DNA of 64,000 bases, from NCBI GenBank assembly GCA_036346405.1, contig CM070557.1, forward strand, positions 53,946,016-54,010,015, given 5' to 3'. The DNA is from Phyllostachys edulis. Its lineage: Eukaryota > Streptophyta > Magnoliopsida > Poales > Poaceae. A program made the position numbers and the translations under genes. A model generated the notes under the pieces. The model was not told the DNA's origin, searched no databases, and worked only from the letters and a program-made list of their open reading frames with translations. Below are positions 33,181-43,764 of this stretch, piece by piece. How positions within the stretch are numbered: position 1 is the stretch's first letter; every line of letters begins with the position of its first letter.

Positions 33181-35850
33181 GCCTAAATTCCTTTCTTGAG
33201 CGCTTTACCAGCGAGTGGCGTCGGCGTGGTCCTTCGTCGAGCACCCAAGCACGAACTTGCCAGTCTCCATGTCCACCCTGGACACCGGCTTCCTAGGGAT
33301 GGCAATTGTCCCCGCTTACCCACGTACCCATGGGCGAATACCTTAATGGAGGCGGGTATGGGTGTTTTTCTTTGCCCACGAATATAAAAACGGGCACGGG
33401 TATGGGTAAGCTCCACCCGTACCCGCTTCGCCCGATTACCCGCCATCTACACTGATAGGTGGGACCCTCCTGAGTAAAAAACTTAAACCCTAAGTAACCC
33501 TTGCTAGTTTTCACAGCCCCAGGCCCCTAGCTTCCCAATTCCCACAATCCCAACCGCCGCCAGACCGCTCTCCACTCCTGGGCTCCCAAATCCCATCACT
33601 TCTCTCCGCGCCAGATCTCCTCCACGCCTCCCAGCCGCCGCCCTCCTCCCGGAGTCCCAGTCCACCGCGCCTCCCGGCCGTCGTCCTCCTCGCGGCCGCC
33701 GCCCTCCTCCCGGTCCACCGCGTGAGACGAGGGCCACCGCAAATCCTCCTCCCGGCCACCGCCCTCCTCCTGAGTCCCGGTCCACCGCGCCTCCCGGCCG
33801 TCGTCCTCTTCCCTGTCCCATGAGGCATGAGACGAGGGCCACCGCTCCTCCTCGCCCGCCCTCCTCCCGTCCACCGCCCTCCTCTGGTCCACCGCCGTCC
33901 TCGGTCCACCGCGCCTCCTCCCGGTCCACCACGCCTCCTCCTCCCGGCCAGCCACCCTCCTCCTTGTCCACCGTGCCTCCCGTCCCCGACCGTCCTCCTC
34001 TCGGCCACCGCGCCTCCCATCCCCGGCCGTCAGTTCTTTATCCAGTTCTTGATGTTGTGATTTATGCTGTATTTGGATATGTAGATCTAGTACTTATACT
34101 ACATGCTAATAATAGCTAGTAGATCCAGTTCTTGATGTTGTGATTTATGCTCTATTTGGTGCTAATAGAAAAGTTCTTGATGTTGTGATTTATGCTGTAG
34201 ATCTAGTTCTGTCATCTGTCATATGCCTATCATCTGAATGGATGCTTCATTTTGTAGTGTTTGCCTATCATTCATGCTCCCAGTAAAAGAATCGATGCTC
34301 CATTTTGTAGTTGTGCATTAAATTTGCGATGAACTTTCTTAGTTGTTGAATGCGTGATGCACTATTGATGTATGAATTGAAATGAACTTGATGTGTGCAT
34401 TGTTTATGTGTGATGAGTATGCCTCGCGCGATGGGTACCTGCGGCGATGGGTACCCGCGGGCGGCAATGCATTGTTCACAAGTAAACGGACATGCCCGCG
34501 GGCGATGGGTATGAGCGAGGTTCTTCGCTTGTCGTCCTTCGCGGGCATGCCCGTGGAAGAAAATGAAGGTCGTGGGTATAGATATAGGTAAATACTACCC
34601 GTATCCACCGTGCTCGATTGCCATCCTACGGCTTCCCCAGCAGCCTCTCCCCGATCTTGATCAGTTCCTTCATGTTGTCCGCCGTCGCGTCGTCAACGGC
34701 AGCCGTCGCGCCTGTACGCGGCACCGGAGCTTAAAAAGTTGGCGAAATTGTAAGCCTAATCCTTCGATTCGATACTTGGGGAGCTGGACTGGCCCAACCA
34801 CTAGGACACTTCAACTAGCCCATATATGAAAAGAAATGAACATACTCTGGTGCGTATGTTCCCAGAAGACACTTGGACCGGGCCAAGTAGTAGGCCACTT
34901 GGGGCGTCCGCTTGGAATACGGTAATTTTTCCTGATTACTGCAGGAGTTTCACCTCACAAAAAAATTACTGTAGAGGCACATCTGTTTCATATGAAATTG
35001 TCGCGAAATTCCTTTGTTCCAAAGGATTTTGTTTTACAGGCGTGGTTATCCTATATTCAGTGGTTTCTCCAAAAACATAAATGCAGTATCCCAGTGGTTG
35101 GCACTTGGCCCCGGCCGCTAATTAAGTACTAACTACCGTGATTAACCTACTATTGAGCGGAAGAACTGACATTACGCTAGCATTTTTTTTTGAGGGGGAA
35201 GAAAAGCGGGGATTACATAACATATCGGATGGAATACCAAAGTACCAACACCCACGGTCGAATGGCCAATACAATACAATACAATACATATTTGTTCATA
35301 TTAAGGCGTGCGTGCGTGTGTTCATCCTTGACACGGTTTGCCAAGGAGATCGATCCTCGCCAATTTCGATCAATTCCTCCATGTTTTGTTTCGTTACGTT
35401 GTCCATGGATACAGCGGGGTCCTCCAAAGAATCATACTGCATATCGAGAGCTAAACAAATACAGGAGAAGAGCTAGTTAGTCACTTGAACTATAAATGTA
35501 TCCGATCCATACTTACACTCTGAATCCATACTTACACACGTTGAATTCACGGCAGCAGATGGAGACGTGCATACTACTAATTTACACATGTGTGCATGTA
35601 TTTACCTACCTGAATTCGCAAGTAGTTCTTCTCGCTGTCGAGCGACTGGAACAGGACGGAGACGTCGTGGTCCCCCAGCCACGCGATAGAGTAGTTTAGT
35701 GTGTCAATGATCGGCGAGTTAAAAATTGTGGAACAGCCATGAGAGCACGAGCCAGTGGGAGCATTCATCGGCGGTGTAACAACACTTAGCGACATCGGCC
35801 GCGCCGGTCCCGACGGAGACGCCGATGAACTTGCTGTAATCTTCAAGCTG
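33181..35850 (-). pseudogene. Patatin-like phospholipase, C-terminal remnants (two copies)
   Basis: Patatins are plant lipid acyl hydrolases. The exon at about 35,850-35,610 encodes KFIGVSVGTGAADV and ECSHWLVLSWL, then after a frameshift NSPIIDTLNYSIAWL and SVLFQSLDSEKNYLRIQ, with a GTAGGT donor. The next exon (from 35,436 after ATGCAG) encodes DSLEDPAVSMDNVTKQNMEE and, after indels, a VSRMNT end. A second copy of this last exon lies at about 34,740-34,637 (ADNMKELIKIGERLLGKP) and resumes at 33,285-33,199 (SRVDMETGKFVLGCSTKDHA), split by a hAT element. The catalytic GxSxG half is absent. This looks like remains of a tandem patatin pair. Confidence 0.75.
33294..34628. mobile_element. Non-autonomous hAT element, complete, 8-bp TSD
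   Basis: Ends TAGGGATGGCAATTG and CGATTGCCATCCTA are inverted repeats. The element is flanked by the same octamer CGGCTTCC at 33,286-33,293 and 34,629-34,636, the 8-bp duplication expected of hAT. It is 1,335 bp long with no transposase. The left part is CCTCCTCCC-rich, giving long meaningless Gly/Arg frames on minus. It interrupts the patatin exon, whose reading frame continues across the empty site. Confidence 0.9.
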
Positions 35851-36120
35851 AAAAACTCTAAAATTCAAGTTGAAAGTTTGAATTTTCGAGTTGAAAGTTT
35901 ATGAAGTGTTCGTAAACATTTGAATTAATGATTTGAAAGTTGGAAATTGCGAGTTTAAAGTTGAAAATTTTGAGGTGAAAGTTCGAATTTCCGAGATGAA
36001 AATGTGAATCTTCAAGTTGAAAGTGAAGGGTCTTTAGATGAGAGGGATATATATATATTTGAAATCTACGGAATTTAGTTCAAATCCTAAGGATTAGAAT
36101 TAAAAAAAACTATCCAACTG
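35851..36120. repeat. Degenerate GTTGAAAGTTT repeats
   Basis: About ten imperfect copies of a (C/G)AGTTGAAAGTTTGAATTT-like unit, AT-rich and non-coding, just upstream of the patatin remnant. Confidence 0.6.
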
Positions 36121-36425
36121 GCTCTAAGAAGCTCGAAGCTGTCCTTTTGTTAACATGTTACTACGTACTCGCTAACGTTGGAGTAATAAATTTGCATGAC
36201 CATCGAAGGGGCAGGCCAATAGCAAAAGATGGCAGGTTCCACTCTGTTACAAAAATTTTTTTGAGACCACCGACTGAATTGAGGAGATTTCGGCCGGGAT
36301 GATGACACATGCATGATGTGCAACCATATGTCATATACAGCTGGCTCTTGCCACATCATGCATTGCGGAACACGCGCGTACGGCGGAACGATCGAGACCC
36401 TACCGTTCTTCGAAAGAAAATGCAG

Positions 36426-36534
36426 TGGGACGGGGTCTCACCGTGAGACCCCGCCCCATCACCGTCCATCCGGCTCCCCCGATCCAACGGTGATGGGGCG
36501 GGCCTCACGTGAGGCCCCGTCCCAGAGGATTTCT
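36426..36534. mobile_element. Foldback MITE-like element, 109 bp
   Basis: Left arm (TGGGACGGGGTCTCAC, then GCCCCATCACCGT) and right arm (ACGGTGATGGGGC, then GTGAGGCCCCGTCCCA) are inverted repeats of about 38 bp around a short loop. Each arm is itself partly palindromic (CTCACCGTGAG, CTCACGTGAG). The similarity may extend a few bases further out (AAAGAAA / TTTCTTT). Confidence 0.75.
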
Positions 36535-36955
36535 TTCCCGTTCTTCAGCTGGCTTTTTCTTTGTATACAATACAATAATGTTACGTACTGTAGGGAACGA
36601 GACCTTGGATTGCAACGGATCGAGCACAGCGCGCATGACATTGAAAAGTGATCTCCAACGTTCGATTAAAAAAAATAAAGCTTCATATCAATAGCTACAG
36701 TTTTTTTTTTTGCTACAACAAAATAGCTGCGGTAAGTACGTCACAGTTGCTACATTACTACTACAGTACACATGCCCAGTATTGTTCGCACGGTAGTCCT
36801 CTACATTATAGCAGATGATCTAGATCCGACGTAGCTAGCGAGCCAGCGTACATGCGTCGATCGAGAAGCTAATGACCGGCATGAGAAATTAAGGTAGCTC
36901 GATTGGCAGAGCGGGGTGCATGTGTGAAGTGATTGTACAGTACTGTTAATATTAT

Positions 36956-38323
36956 CACTACCGGAATCCGGCACTTTGCCGAGTGCCGGAGGCTTTGCCG
37001 AGTGTATTTTATCGGGCACTCGGCAAAGACGGTCTTTTAGAGTGCCAAATAAAATACACTCGGCAAAAAAAACACTCGACAAAGATGGCTTTGCCGAGTG
37101 CCTTTTCGGCACTTTCGGCAAAGATGTATTTTGCCGAGTGCTATTTTCGACACGGGCAAAATCGTCTTTGCCGAGTGCCTTTGATTTGGCACTCGGCAAA
37201 GAGGCATTTTGCGCGTGTGCATTTTTTTTGGCCTCGGCAAATCATTTTTTCAAAGCAATTTTGAGGCCCTAAATGAATTCAAATGAAAAACTTTTCAACT
37301 ACAAAGTTGTATAACTTCTCAAGATCTACAAAGTTTATTTTGGTCATTTCTTCATTTGACAAAGCGACAATAACGTTGTTCATAAAATCTACATCTCTCT
37401 CATATTAGTTTCATGAAAGTAGAAGAGATATATAAGATTTGTGAACAATGTTACTACCACTATGTCGGATGAACAAATGACCAAAATAAACTTTGTAGAT
37501 CTTGGGAAGTTATGAAATTTTGTAGTTGGCAAAATTTTGATTTGAAATCATCTTGTCATGCAAAAACGACGTTTGAATTTGAAAATTTGAAAATTTGAAT
37601 TTTTCAAAAGACCTCGGATGGAAAAACTTCCTAAATGAAAATTGTAGATCTCCAAAAGTTATGAAACTATATAGTTGACAACTTTTTGATTTGAAATCAT
37701 CTTATCATGCAAAACTACATTTGAATCTCTCAAATTTGAAATTCGAATTTTTCAAACGACCTCGGATGGAAAAACTTCCTAAATGAAAATTGTAGATCTC
37801 GAAAAGTTATGAAACTTTGTAGTTGACCACTTTTGATTTGAATTCGTTTAGGGCCTCAAACAAGCAATTTACTCTCGGTTTAGTATAATATATGAGGATA
37901 GATAACGGAATCTAGACACAAGTGACAGTGTAGTGCAGTGGTAGAGCAGCAGACACGTGATGGAGAGGTCGTGAGTTCGAATCCGCCGGCCGCGTTAGCC
38001 GAATTTTATGCAAAAAATGCAGCGACTTCGATGGAGACAGGTGACGTGGCCGATGGTGGCCTCCTCGGAAAAAAAATTTGCTATTATTTTTGGGTTTTTT
38101 CGCATTTTTATTTTGTCGAGTGTAAATCTTTGCGAGTGCTTTTAGGCACTCGGCAAAGGCTTTGCCGAGTGCCCGACAAAAGCACTCGGCAAAGGCTTCT
38201 TTCTTGAGTAATTTTTTGCCGAGTGCCCTTTCTTAGAGTCTGACTTTCGAAAGCCTTTCTTAGAGTGTATTTAGGGCTTTCTTAGAGTGCATGCAGCACT
38301 CGCAAAGAAGAGTGTCCGTAGTG
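36956..38323. mobile_element. Complete non-autonomous CACTA element, TSD TAT
   Basis: It starts CACTACCGGAATCC and ends TGTCCGTAGTG, flanked on both sides by TAT (36,953-36,955 and 38,324-38,326). Subterminal TTTGCCGAGTGCC repeats in both orientations fill 36,975-37,240 and 38,115-38,300. The 1,368-bp interior has no transposase. It holds an inverted repeat (about 37,293-37,400 against 37,430-37,540), a 148-bp direct repeat (starts 37,611 and 37,759), and a tRNA-like Pol III promoter at 37,928-37,995. It must be moved by a transposase supplied elsewhere. Confidence 0.9.
37928..37995 (+). other. tRNA-like sequence with A and B boxes
   Basis: TAGTGCAGTGG (37,930-37,940) fits the A-box consensus TRGYNNANNGG, and GTTCGAATC (37,975-37,983) fits the B-box, 45 bp downstream. 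A TTTT stretch follows near 38,003. I could not fold a full cloverleaf with a sensible anticodon arm, so this is a tRNA-derived or SINE-head-like sequence and not a called tRNA gene. Confidence 0.6.
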
Positions 38324-38326
38324 TAT

Positions 38327-39691
38327 GTAATAGTTTTGTGTGTAGAAGATATGTGTTTGATATTCAATAATATAATTATATACACTAGCTATTGATCTAG
38401 AGACTAGTACTGATATATATACAGAGGGTACCGTATTGCAAATTCAGATCCCGACAGTGCATGAGACCGAGTCTGAGATGGTGTGAAGTGTGAGCAGCCA
38501 TGGTTGGCACGACGCTAGCTGCACGTGCATGCATGGAGCGCGCAACCATATTGGCTTGATAAGCAGCTGGCTTTTAAATTAGCCGCGGGTACGTGCATCA
38601 ATGCGGTGGCAGGTGTGGCTCGTCGTCGGGAGGCAGTAACGGTGGCGGTGGTGGCTCGTCGAGGGATCATCCAAGGATAGTGGTGGAGCATGAATTTTAA
38701 GACGGAAATGCGAACTTAAGTAACATATAGTTTTATTGACTCGTGACTAACTCAATATTAACTGTTCTACTTCTATATAATATATAATCTATACCATTCT
38801 ACGTACTAACATACAATATAACACTTACACATAATCACAAATGTCATTGGCTGTACCAAAATTTATTACATTTGTATATATATACACTATATATAATAGG
38901 TATTTTCCCCAAATTTTTTGAGGGTACAACTGTACCCCGTGCTCCTATACTAGCTTTGCCGATGTCGAAGGAGTGCACGGGTGAGGGGTCGGGGCAGCAA
39001 CATGGTGGGGATTAGGGTTAGGGCATTAGTGGAGGAGGGACATATATGAGTACGGAAGATGAGATCCAGATTTTGATCCAACTGTCCTAGAATCTAGACT
39101 TTTGCAAAAAAAAAGAAGAGTTGACCAATGTTGGAAGCTCCTTCGGTAATAAAATGACGAGAAAAGGCAGCATTGCTGTAGGACTAGCTCGCTGTGCCCC
39201 CAATTTAGTACGGATTTTCGAGTGCTGACTAGACTCATGCGTTTTTTTTTTTTTTAAGAATTGAGGGCACATGGGTTTCTCACCATTGGATCTAATATAT
39301 AAGAATATACTACGTAGTATGCTAGGAATTAACAGTCAAAGCGGTACCATTTAGCTTTTAGTCAATGCCAAATTGGCAATATCAAAACGAATTATATTTG
39401 TAACCAGAGTAGTATATTTCTACATGAAAATATTGATCGTAAACTCGAAAAACAAAGAACAAAACGCTGCAAGCCAGCAACAGAAAACAATAGTTAACAC
39501 ACTTTGATTTTGCCTCCAAGCAGAGAGAGGGAGGGAGGGAGTAGAATTATGTACTCGATCACAACAAAACTACAAACCCGAAGGATATACCAAGAAGAAG
39601 CCCTTGAATATAACAACGCTGGATGCATATCCTGAATCAAGTCTAGCTAAAAGGATTAATTAAGAGCCTCAACTTGCAGAACTCATCGGCA
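38327..39691. other. Intergenic region upstream of the coiled-coil gene
   Basis: No coding domain or complete transposon recognised. The last few hundred bases presumably contain the promoter and 5' UTR of the gene at 39,692, including a GAGAGAGGGAGGGAGG purine tract near 39,524-39,540. I cannot point to a convincing TATA box. Confidence 0.4.
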
Positions 39692-40651
39692 ATGGAAGGC
39701 AACGAAGCAGACGAGCCTCTAAGCGCAACCGCCAGTGTCCTGAAAGAACTGTCGGGGACAAGGGACGAGGTGGATCGCGCCCGCGAGGCGGCGGTGCAGG
39801 CGTGGCTCGCCTCCATGCCGCTCGGCGAGGAGCTCGAGAGGCTCCGGGCCGAGCTGGCCGTGACCAAGAACCACCTCGCCGCGACGACAGCCAAGATACC
39901 ACCCCTCAAGTCGCTCATCGAGTCCACGAACAGCGCCATCGTCGAGAAGCAGGAGGAAAGCAAGAAGCAGGCGACGGTGGAGGATCTCCATCGCCGCGTC
40001 GACCGCGGCCGGGCCGAGCTCCGGCGGTTGCAGTCGGAGGTTGCCGCGGCGAGGGAGGCGAAGGACGCGCTGGAGCAGCAGGTGTTCATCCGGCGCCAGG
40101 CAGCGCGCGCTCTGCATTTGGCCGAGCGCGCCGTGGTGGCGGAGACCCAGGCGCTGGCGTGGTCCGCGAGCGCAGCCGCTGAGCAGGCCGAGCACGTGCG
40201 AGGCGCCGCCGCCGCCGCCCACCACGACGTCGTGGCGCTGCCGGCTCGGAGGCACGAGGAGCTGCGCAGGGGCGTGGAGGCCGAGGAGAGGAAGGCCGAG
40301 GCGCACATCGAGGAGGCGAAGGCTCTGCAGCGCGCTGCGAGGGCGCGCCGGGTGACAGCCCTGGCGAGGCTGGATGCGACGCGCGCCAGGAGAAGGGAGG
40401 TCGCTGAGGGGCGCCGTCGCTGCGACGAGGAGATCGACGAGCGCGGTAAGATTGCCAGGATGGCACGGCCGAGGAGCTGGAGCAGGAGGACGTGCATCGT
40501 CGTGAGGAAGCTAGGCTCCTCCTGTCGCACCAAAGGTACTCCTCACTACTACCTCTGTCCAAATTTGGGGGATAGGAAGATCACCGGCTGTTCTTCACGA
40601 AGGAAGAAGATGGTCCATGAGCGATTTTTTTGTTTAATCCTTTTTAAATAA
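39692..40651 (+). CDS. Coiled-coil protein, possibly WEB/PMI2-like (frameshifted at 3' end)
   Basis: The ATG at 39,692 (MEGNEADEPLSATASVLKEL) opens a frame of 319 codons. Residues about 15-260 are almost wholly charged/Ala-rich heptad-like helix (ELERLRAELAVTKNHLAATT, VEDLHRRVDRGRAELRRLQ, ARLDATRARRREVAEGRRR). The style resembles plant WEB/PMI2 coiled-coil proteins of chloroplast movement, but I see no diagnostic motif. From about 40,445 the frame loses helical character, while another frame carries on as AEELEQEDVHRREEARLLLS to about 40,540. A 1-2 nt indel near 40,445-40,475 is therefore likely, unless GCG/GTAAGA there is a splice donor. The end abuts a MULE terminus. Confidence 0.55.
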   Translation: MEGNEADEPLSATASVLKELSGTRDEVDRAREAAVQAWLASMPLGEELERLRAELAVTKNHLAATTAKIPPLKSLIESTNSAIVEKQEESKKQATVEDLHRRVDRGRAELRRLQSEVAAAREAKDALEQQVFIRRQAARALHLAERAVVAETQALAWSASAAAEQAEHVRGAAAAAHHDVVALPARRHEELRRGVEAEERKAEAHIEEAKALQRAARARRVTALARLDATRARRREVAEGRRRCDEEIDERGKIARMARPRSWSRRTCIVVRKLGSSCRTKGTPHYYLCPNLGDRKITGCSSRRKKMVHERFFCLILFK

Positions 40652-40910
40652 TATTTTAAAGTTAACCCTATCGGTAACTTTATTTTCAATTCTGACCTCT
40701 TTGATCATATCATGACTTGTGACGTAGTCAAACTATGCTGTCACGCCACCTACCTCGGCGTGGTCAAACTACCACGCAAGCCCTCGTGCGCACGTTGTGC
40801 CAGCGTGGTGACCATGTGTGGCCGTTGTCATGCCTGTAATAATGGCGTGACAAGCCTGTCTTGTCACGCCAATGCTCGTGGCGTGACAAGCGGTGGCTAC
40901 TTTTTTTAAG
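40646..40910 (-). mobile_element. MULE terminus, left
   Basis: From AATAATATTTTAAA inward the sequence (AACTTTATTTTCAATTCTGACC, then GTGGTCAAAC, GTGCGCAC, TGGCCGTTGTCA) is an inverted match of 59,241-59,472 over more than 200 bp. It also contains several GTCACGCC motifs shared with the repeats at 42.8-43.4 kb. No direct duplication flanking the two ends was found. Confidence 0.6.
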
Positions 40911-41726
40911 GGGTCCCTGGATGAAGAAATCTTACGATTGTTGCAAAAGATACGTGGGCCATTTGGGTGGAAAGATGAAATTTTCATGCACAAGTTCACT
41001 ATTTTATGTGCCCATGTACATCGTATTTAGCATTTAATTTTGTATATACATCTGGTCAAAAAAATTTAAACTTGATTTGAGATAGCAAGAACTAAACGTT
41101 GCTAACTGAATGCACAATCCAAGGCAGTAGATCTTTTTTCAAACCTATGATGTTCTTAGTTTGAATAAAGAGATGGATGAATAGCCAACCACATCCCATC
41201 CTATTGCAATGACTGGTGGTGCTCGTCGTCACTTAGGGGTCGAAGACCATTTAGCGCCTATTTTTTTTTAGAACACGCCTTTTGGACCTTATTTTTATGT
41301 TGTGCCCTGTCTTGCTACGCCAAAAATTGAATGCAAAAATGAGAACGAGATTTGAAATTGATGTTACAACGCAACAGCGAATTGAAATAGACTTTATAAT
41401 GCAGTTGCAAATTACATGGCGCGTAAGGTTTGGTTGCGTGCATAAGGAACGGCATCATGCACAAGTCAACAAACCAAAATACACCTACGATACATGTGCG
41501 CCTTTTGGAATAGAAATAAAGTCGATTGGAACAAAGATCATTAGTTTTGGCAACCTATCGCTCCCTTCCCCTTGTTGCCCACGGCAGTGGTGGCTAGTCT
41601 CAAAATCAGCCATGTCCTGCGAGACAGGCTGACCGTTTGAATGATGTTAGGATAACACAATGTCAGGCCAAATTAATAATTATGACGCATATTGAATATA
41701 ACTTACCTCTTCGATCCGGAGTGCGC
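40911..41726. other. Non-coding MULE-internal stretch
   Basis: No recognisable gene; short frames only. It lies between the left terminus and the 3' end of the GRF-finger gene and may be 3' UTR or spacer. Confidence 0.4.
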
Positions 41727-42297
41727 CTAGGCGATGAGGAGCGCTAGTACGGCCGACGGTCTCACTTGTAGGAGCCTTCCCCTTATCCGCCGTGTGCTTG
41801 GCTCCGTCGTGCTCCACCCTGCTTTATTGGGCTCGTTCGATGCCTTTTCAGTCGGGTCGGGTACGTAAGGTGTCCAACATTTGAAGGTCTCGGCTCGCAT
41901 TGCATAGTTCAACATGTACTTCTGCTGTATGAACGTTTTGTCGTACATGTTCGGTCCATCGATCCATTGGAAGAAGTTGCATTGCATCTCCGGCTGCCAT
42001 TATGCACGGGTGTAGTCAGAGATTTATGGAATGGAACGTAAGATGTGAAAAATCTTTTTTGTGTGCAAGATACGCTTACGAGGTGATGGCCGCACGTGTA
42101 GTACGCCCAAGCGGCCATCGCCGGGTGTGCGGACTGGATGATCTTAGCTGGTAGTTTGCACACATATTGCCGACATGGGAACTCTAGTGGTACGGCGCAT
42201 CCGTCATAGAATTATCTGGGTAGGGTTTAGCCCTCTCGGCAAGCCACTTGCGCTTCCGCAACATCTTCGCGTAGAAGTTCACCGACGAGTCCGACAT
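41727..42297 (-). pseudogene. GRF-type zinc-finger protein of a MULE
   Basis: Exon 1 starts at ATG 42,297 (MSDSSVNFYAKMLRKRKWLA) and in a shifted frame encodes CRQYVCKLPAKIIQSAHP and AWAYYTCGHHL, with a GTAAGC donor at 42,079. Exon 2 starts after GGCAG at 41,993 and encodes PEMQCNFFQWIDGPNMYD. The Cys pattern and CNFFQWIDGP are hallmarks of plant GRF zinc fingers, which bind nucleic acid and are often carried by grass MULEs. A 1-nt-type frameshift between the N-terminal block and the finger (stop about 42,186) breaks the gene. It is on the same strand as the MURA and plant-mobile-domain genes. Confidence 0.7.
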
Positions 42298-42380
42298 CTC
42301 CTTCCTTTTAGTTGTGTAAACCAAGTTTTGGTGAAGTGTTGGATGTGGTTGTGTAGTGTTCTCTCCGGATCTCTACCATC

Positions 42381-42390
42381 TCTTTTTATA
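42381..42390 (-). promoter_or_regulatory. TATA box of the GRF-finger gene
   Basis: TATAAAAAGA on the minus strand, about 85-95 bp upstream of the ATG at 42,297, with a CA-rich leader between them. Confidence 0.5.
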
Positions 42391-42419
42391 AGTGGATAGG
42401 GCGTAATGCTCATGGTGGA

Positions 42420-42790
42420 GGGAGAACACACAAGAAATCAGTGTGAAAAGGTGGTGTGGCGGAGTGTGCTCAATTCTGAAAAGGTAGCGTCGTGTTGTGT
42501 TATTACTTTGGTCTGAAAAGGTTGCATGGGATAGTGTGGTCATTTATGTCTGACCAGTTTGTGTCCAAGTGTGTTGTCTGTTCGATCTGAAAAGCTAGCG
42601 AGGCAGAGTGTTGCCACGTCCCTCTGAAAAGTTGGCACGATAGAGTATGGTCTTTTTGGTTTGAAAAGCTATCGAGGTAGAGTGTTGTCATGTCGATCTG
42701 AAAAGCTGGCTGCAGAGTGTGGTTATTTCCATGTGAGCAGATAGTGCGGTAGAGTGTGGTCTTGCCGGTCTGAAAAGCTGGCGAAGGAGT
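42420..42790. repeat. Degenerate repeats of about 50 bp
   Basis: Seven or more imperfect units containing TCTGAAAAG(C/G)TGGCG and GTAGAGTGTGGTC-like blocks, upstream of the GRF-finger gene on its strand. Confidence 0.65.
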
Positions 42791-42809
42791 GTTTCAGTCT
42801 TTTCTAAGG

Positions 42810-43412
42810 GTGGATCCTGTCAAGCCATGGGCACTCGCGTGCCCTAACCGTGCCGCCACACCAGTGCTTGGGCAATTCCAGAGGCGTTGCAAGCCCGATC
42901 CCCCGCTTCTGGTGCTAAGTACTGTCATGTCATGAATTCTGGATTGACAGTACAACATTGTCACACCATGGTCACTAGCGTGGCCTAACTATGCCGCCAC
43001 GGTAGTGCTTGGGCAATTCTAGATGTGTTGCAAGCCCGACCCCCACTTATGGTGCTAAGTCCTGTCACGCCACGGGTCCTAGCATAACAGTACCACTTTG
43101 TCACGCCATGGTCACTGGCGTGGCATAACCGTGCCTCCACACTAGTGTTTGAGCAATTCTAGAGGCGTTGCAAGCTCGGCCCTCACTTCTGGTGCTAAGT
43201 CCTGTCACACTATGAGTCCTGGTGTGAAGTACCACTTTGTCATGCCAGGGTCACTGGTGTGGCCTAACCGTGCCACCACACCAATGCTTGGGCAATTTCA
43301 GAGACATTGCAAGCCTGGTTCCCACTTCTGGTGCTAAGTCTTGTCACACCATGGATCCTGGCGTGACAGAACCACTCTGTCACGCCATGGTCACTGGCGT
43401 GACACCGCTGTC
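42810..43412. repeat. 140-bp tandem repeats with GTCACGCC motifs
   Basis: Unit starts (CTTGGGCAATT or variant) at 42,867, 43,008, 43,148 and 43,287, so the period is 139-141 bp. Each unit contains TGTCACGCCATGGTCACTGG-type palindromic blocks that also occur in both MULE termini. Non-coding; probably amplified subterminal sequence. Confidence 0.9.
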
Positions 43413-43429
43413 AACAAACAACAGCAACA

Positions 43430-43764
43430 ACAAATCATCTACTCTGTCATTTATGTATGCATATATTCATTCATTCAATCAGTCATCCATTCAATTATTT
43501 CGTTCAACAAGAAAGAGAACGTAGTAGCATATTTTTATTTAGTCATTCGGTCATCCATTCAATCATTTCATTCAACAGGAAAGAGAACCCAGAAGCATAT
43601 ATGCATATATTCATTCATTCAATTATCCATTCAATCATTTCATTCAACAGGAAAGAGAACCCAGAAGCATATATGCATATATTCATTCATTCAATTATCC
43701 ATTCAATCATTTCATTCAACAAGAAAGAGAACCTAGAAGCATATATGCATATATTCATTCATTA
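43430..43764. repeat. 72-bp tandem repeats keeping a frame open
   Basis: About four units. GAAAGAGAAC recurs at 43,511, 43,579, 43,651 and 43,723, so the last units are exactly 72 bp and the first is 68. Because 72 is a multiple of three, open frames run through with a repeating 24-residue unit (MHIFIHSIIHSIISFN). I regard it as a minisatellite, not a gene. It ends at the copia LTR. Confidence 0.85.

Noticed and set aside
33504..34020. Gly/Arg-rich minus-strand ORFs up to 169 codons
   Set aside because: They lie inside the non-autonomous hAT and reflect repeated CCTCCCGG units.
36897..36925. A-box-like TAGCTCGATTGGCAGAGC
   Set aside because: No B box or cloverleaf follows within 100 bp, so no tRNA gene is supported.
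39643..40533. 296-codon minus-strand ORF
   Set aside because: Antisense of the GC-rich coiled-coil gene; Ala/Ser/Arg-rich with no domain.
42810..43764. Regular repeats considered as a CRISPR array
   Set aside because: Units of 140 and 72 bp are contiguous with no unique spacers, and the genome is a plant nuclear genome.
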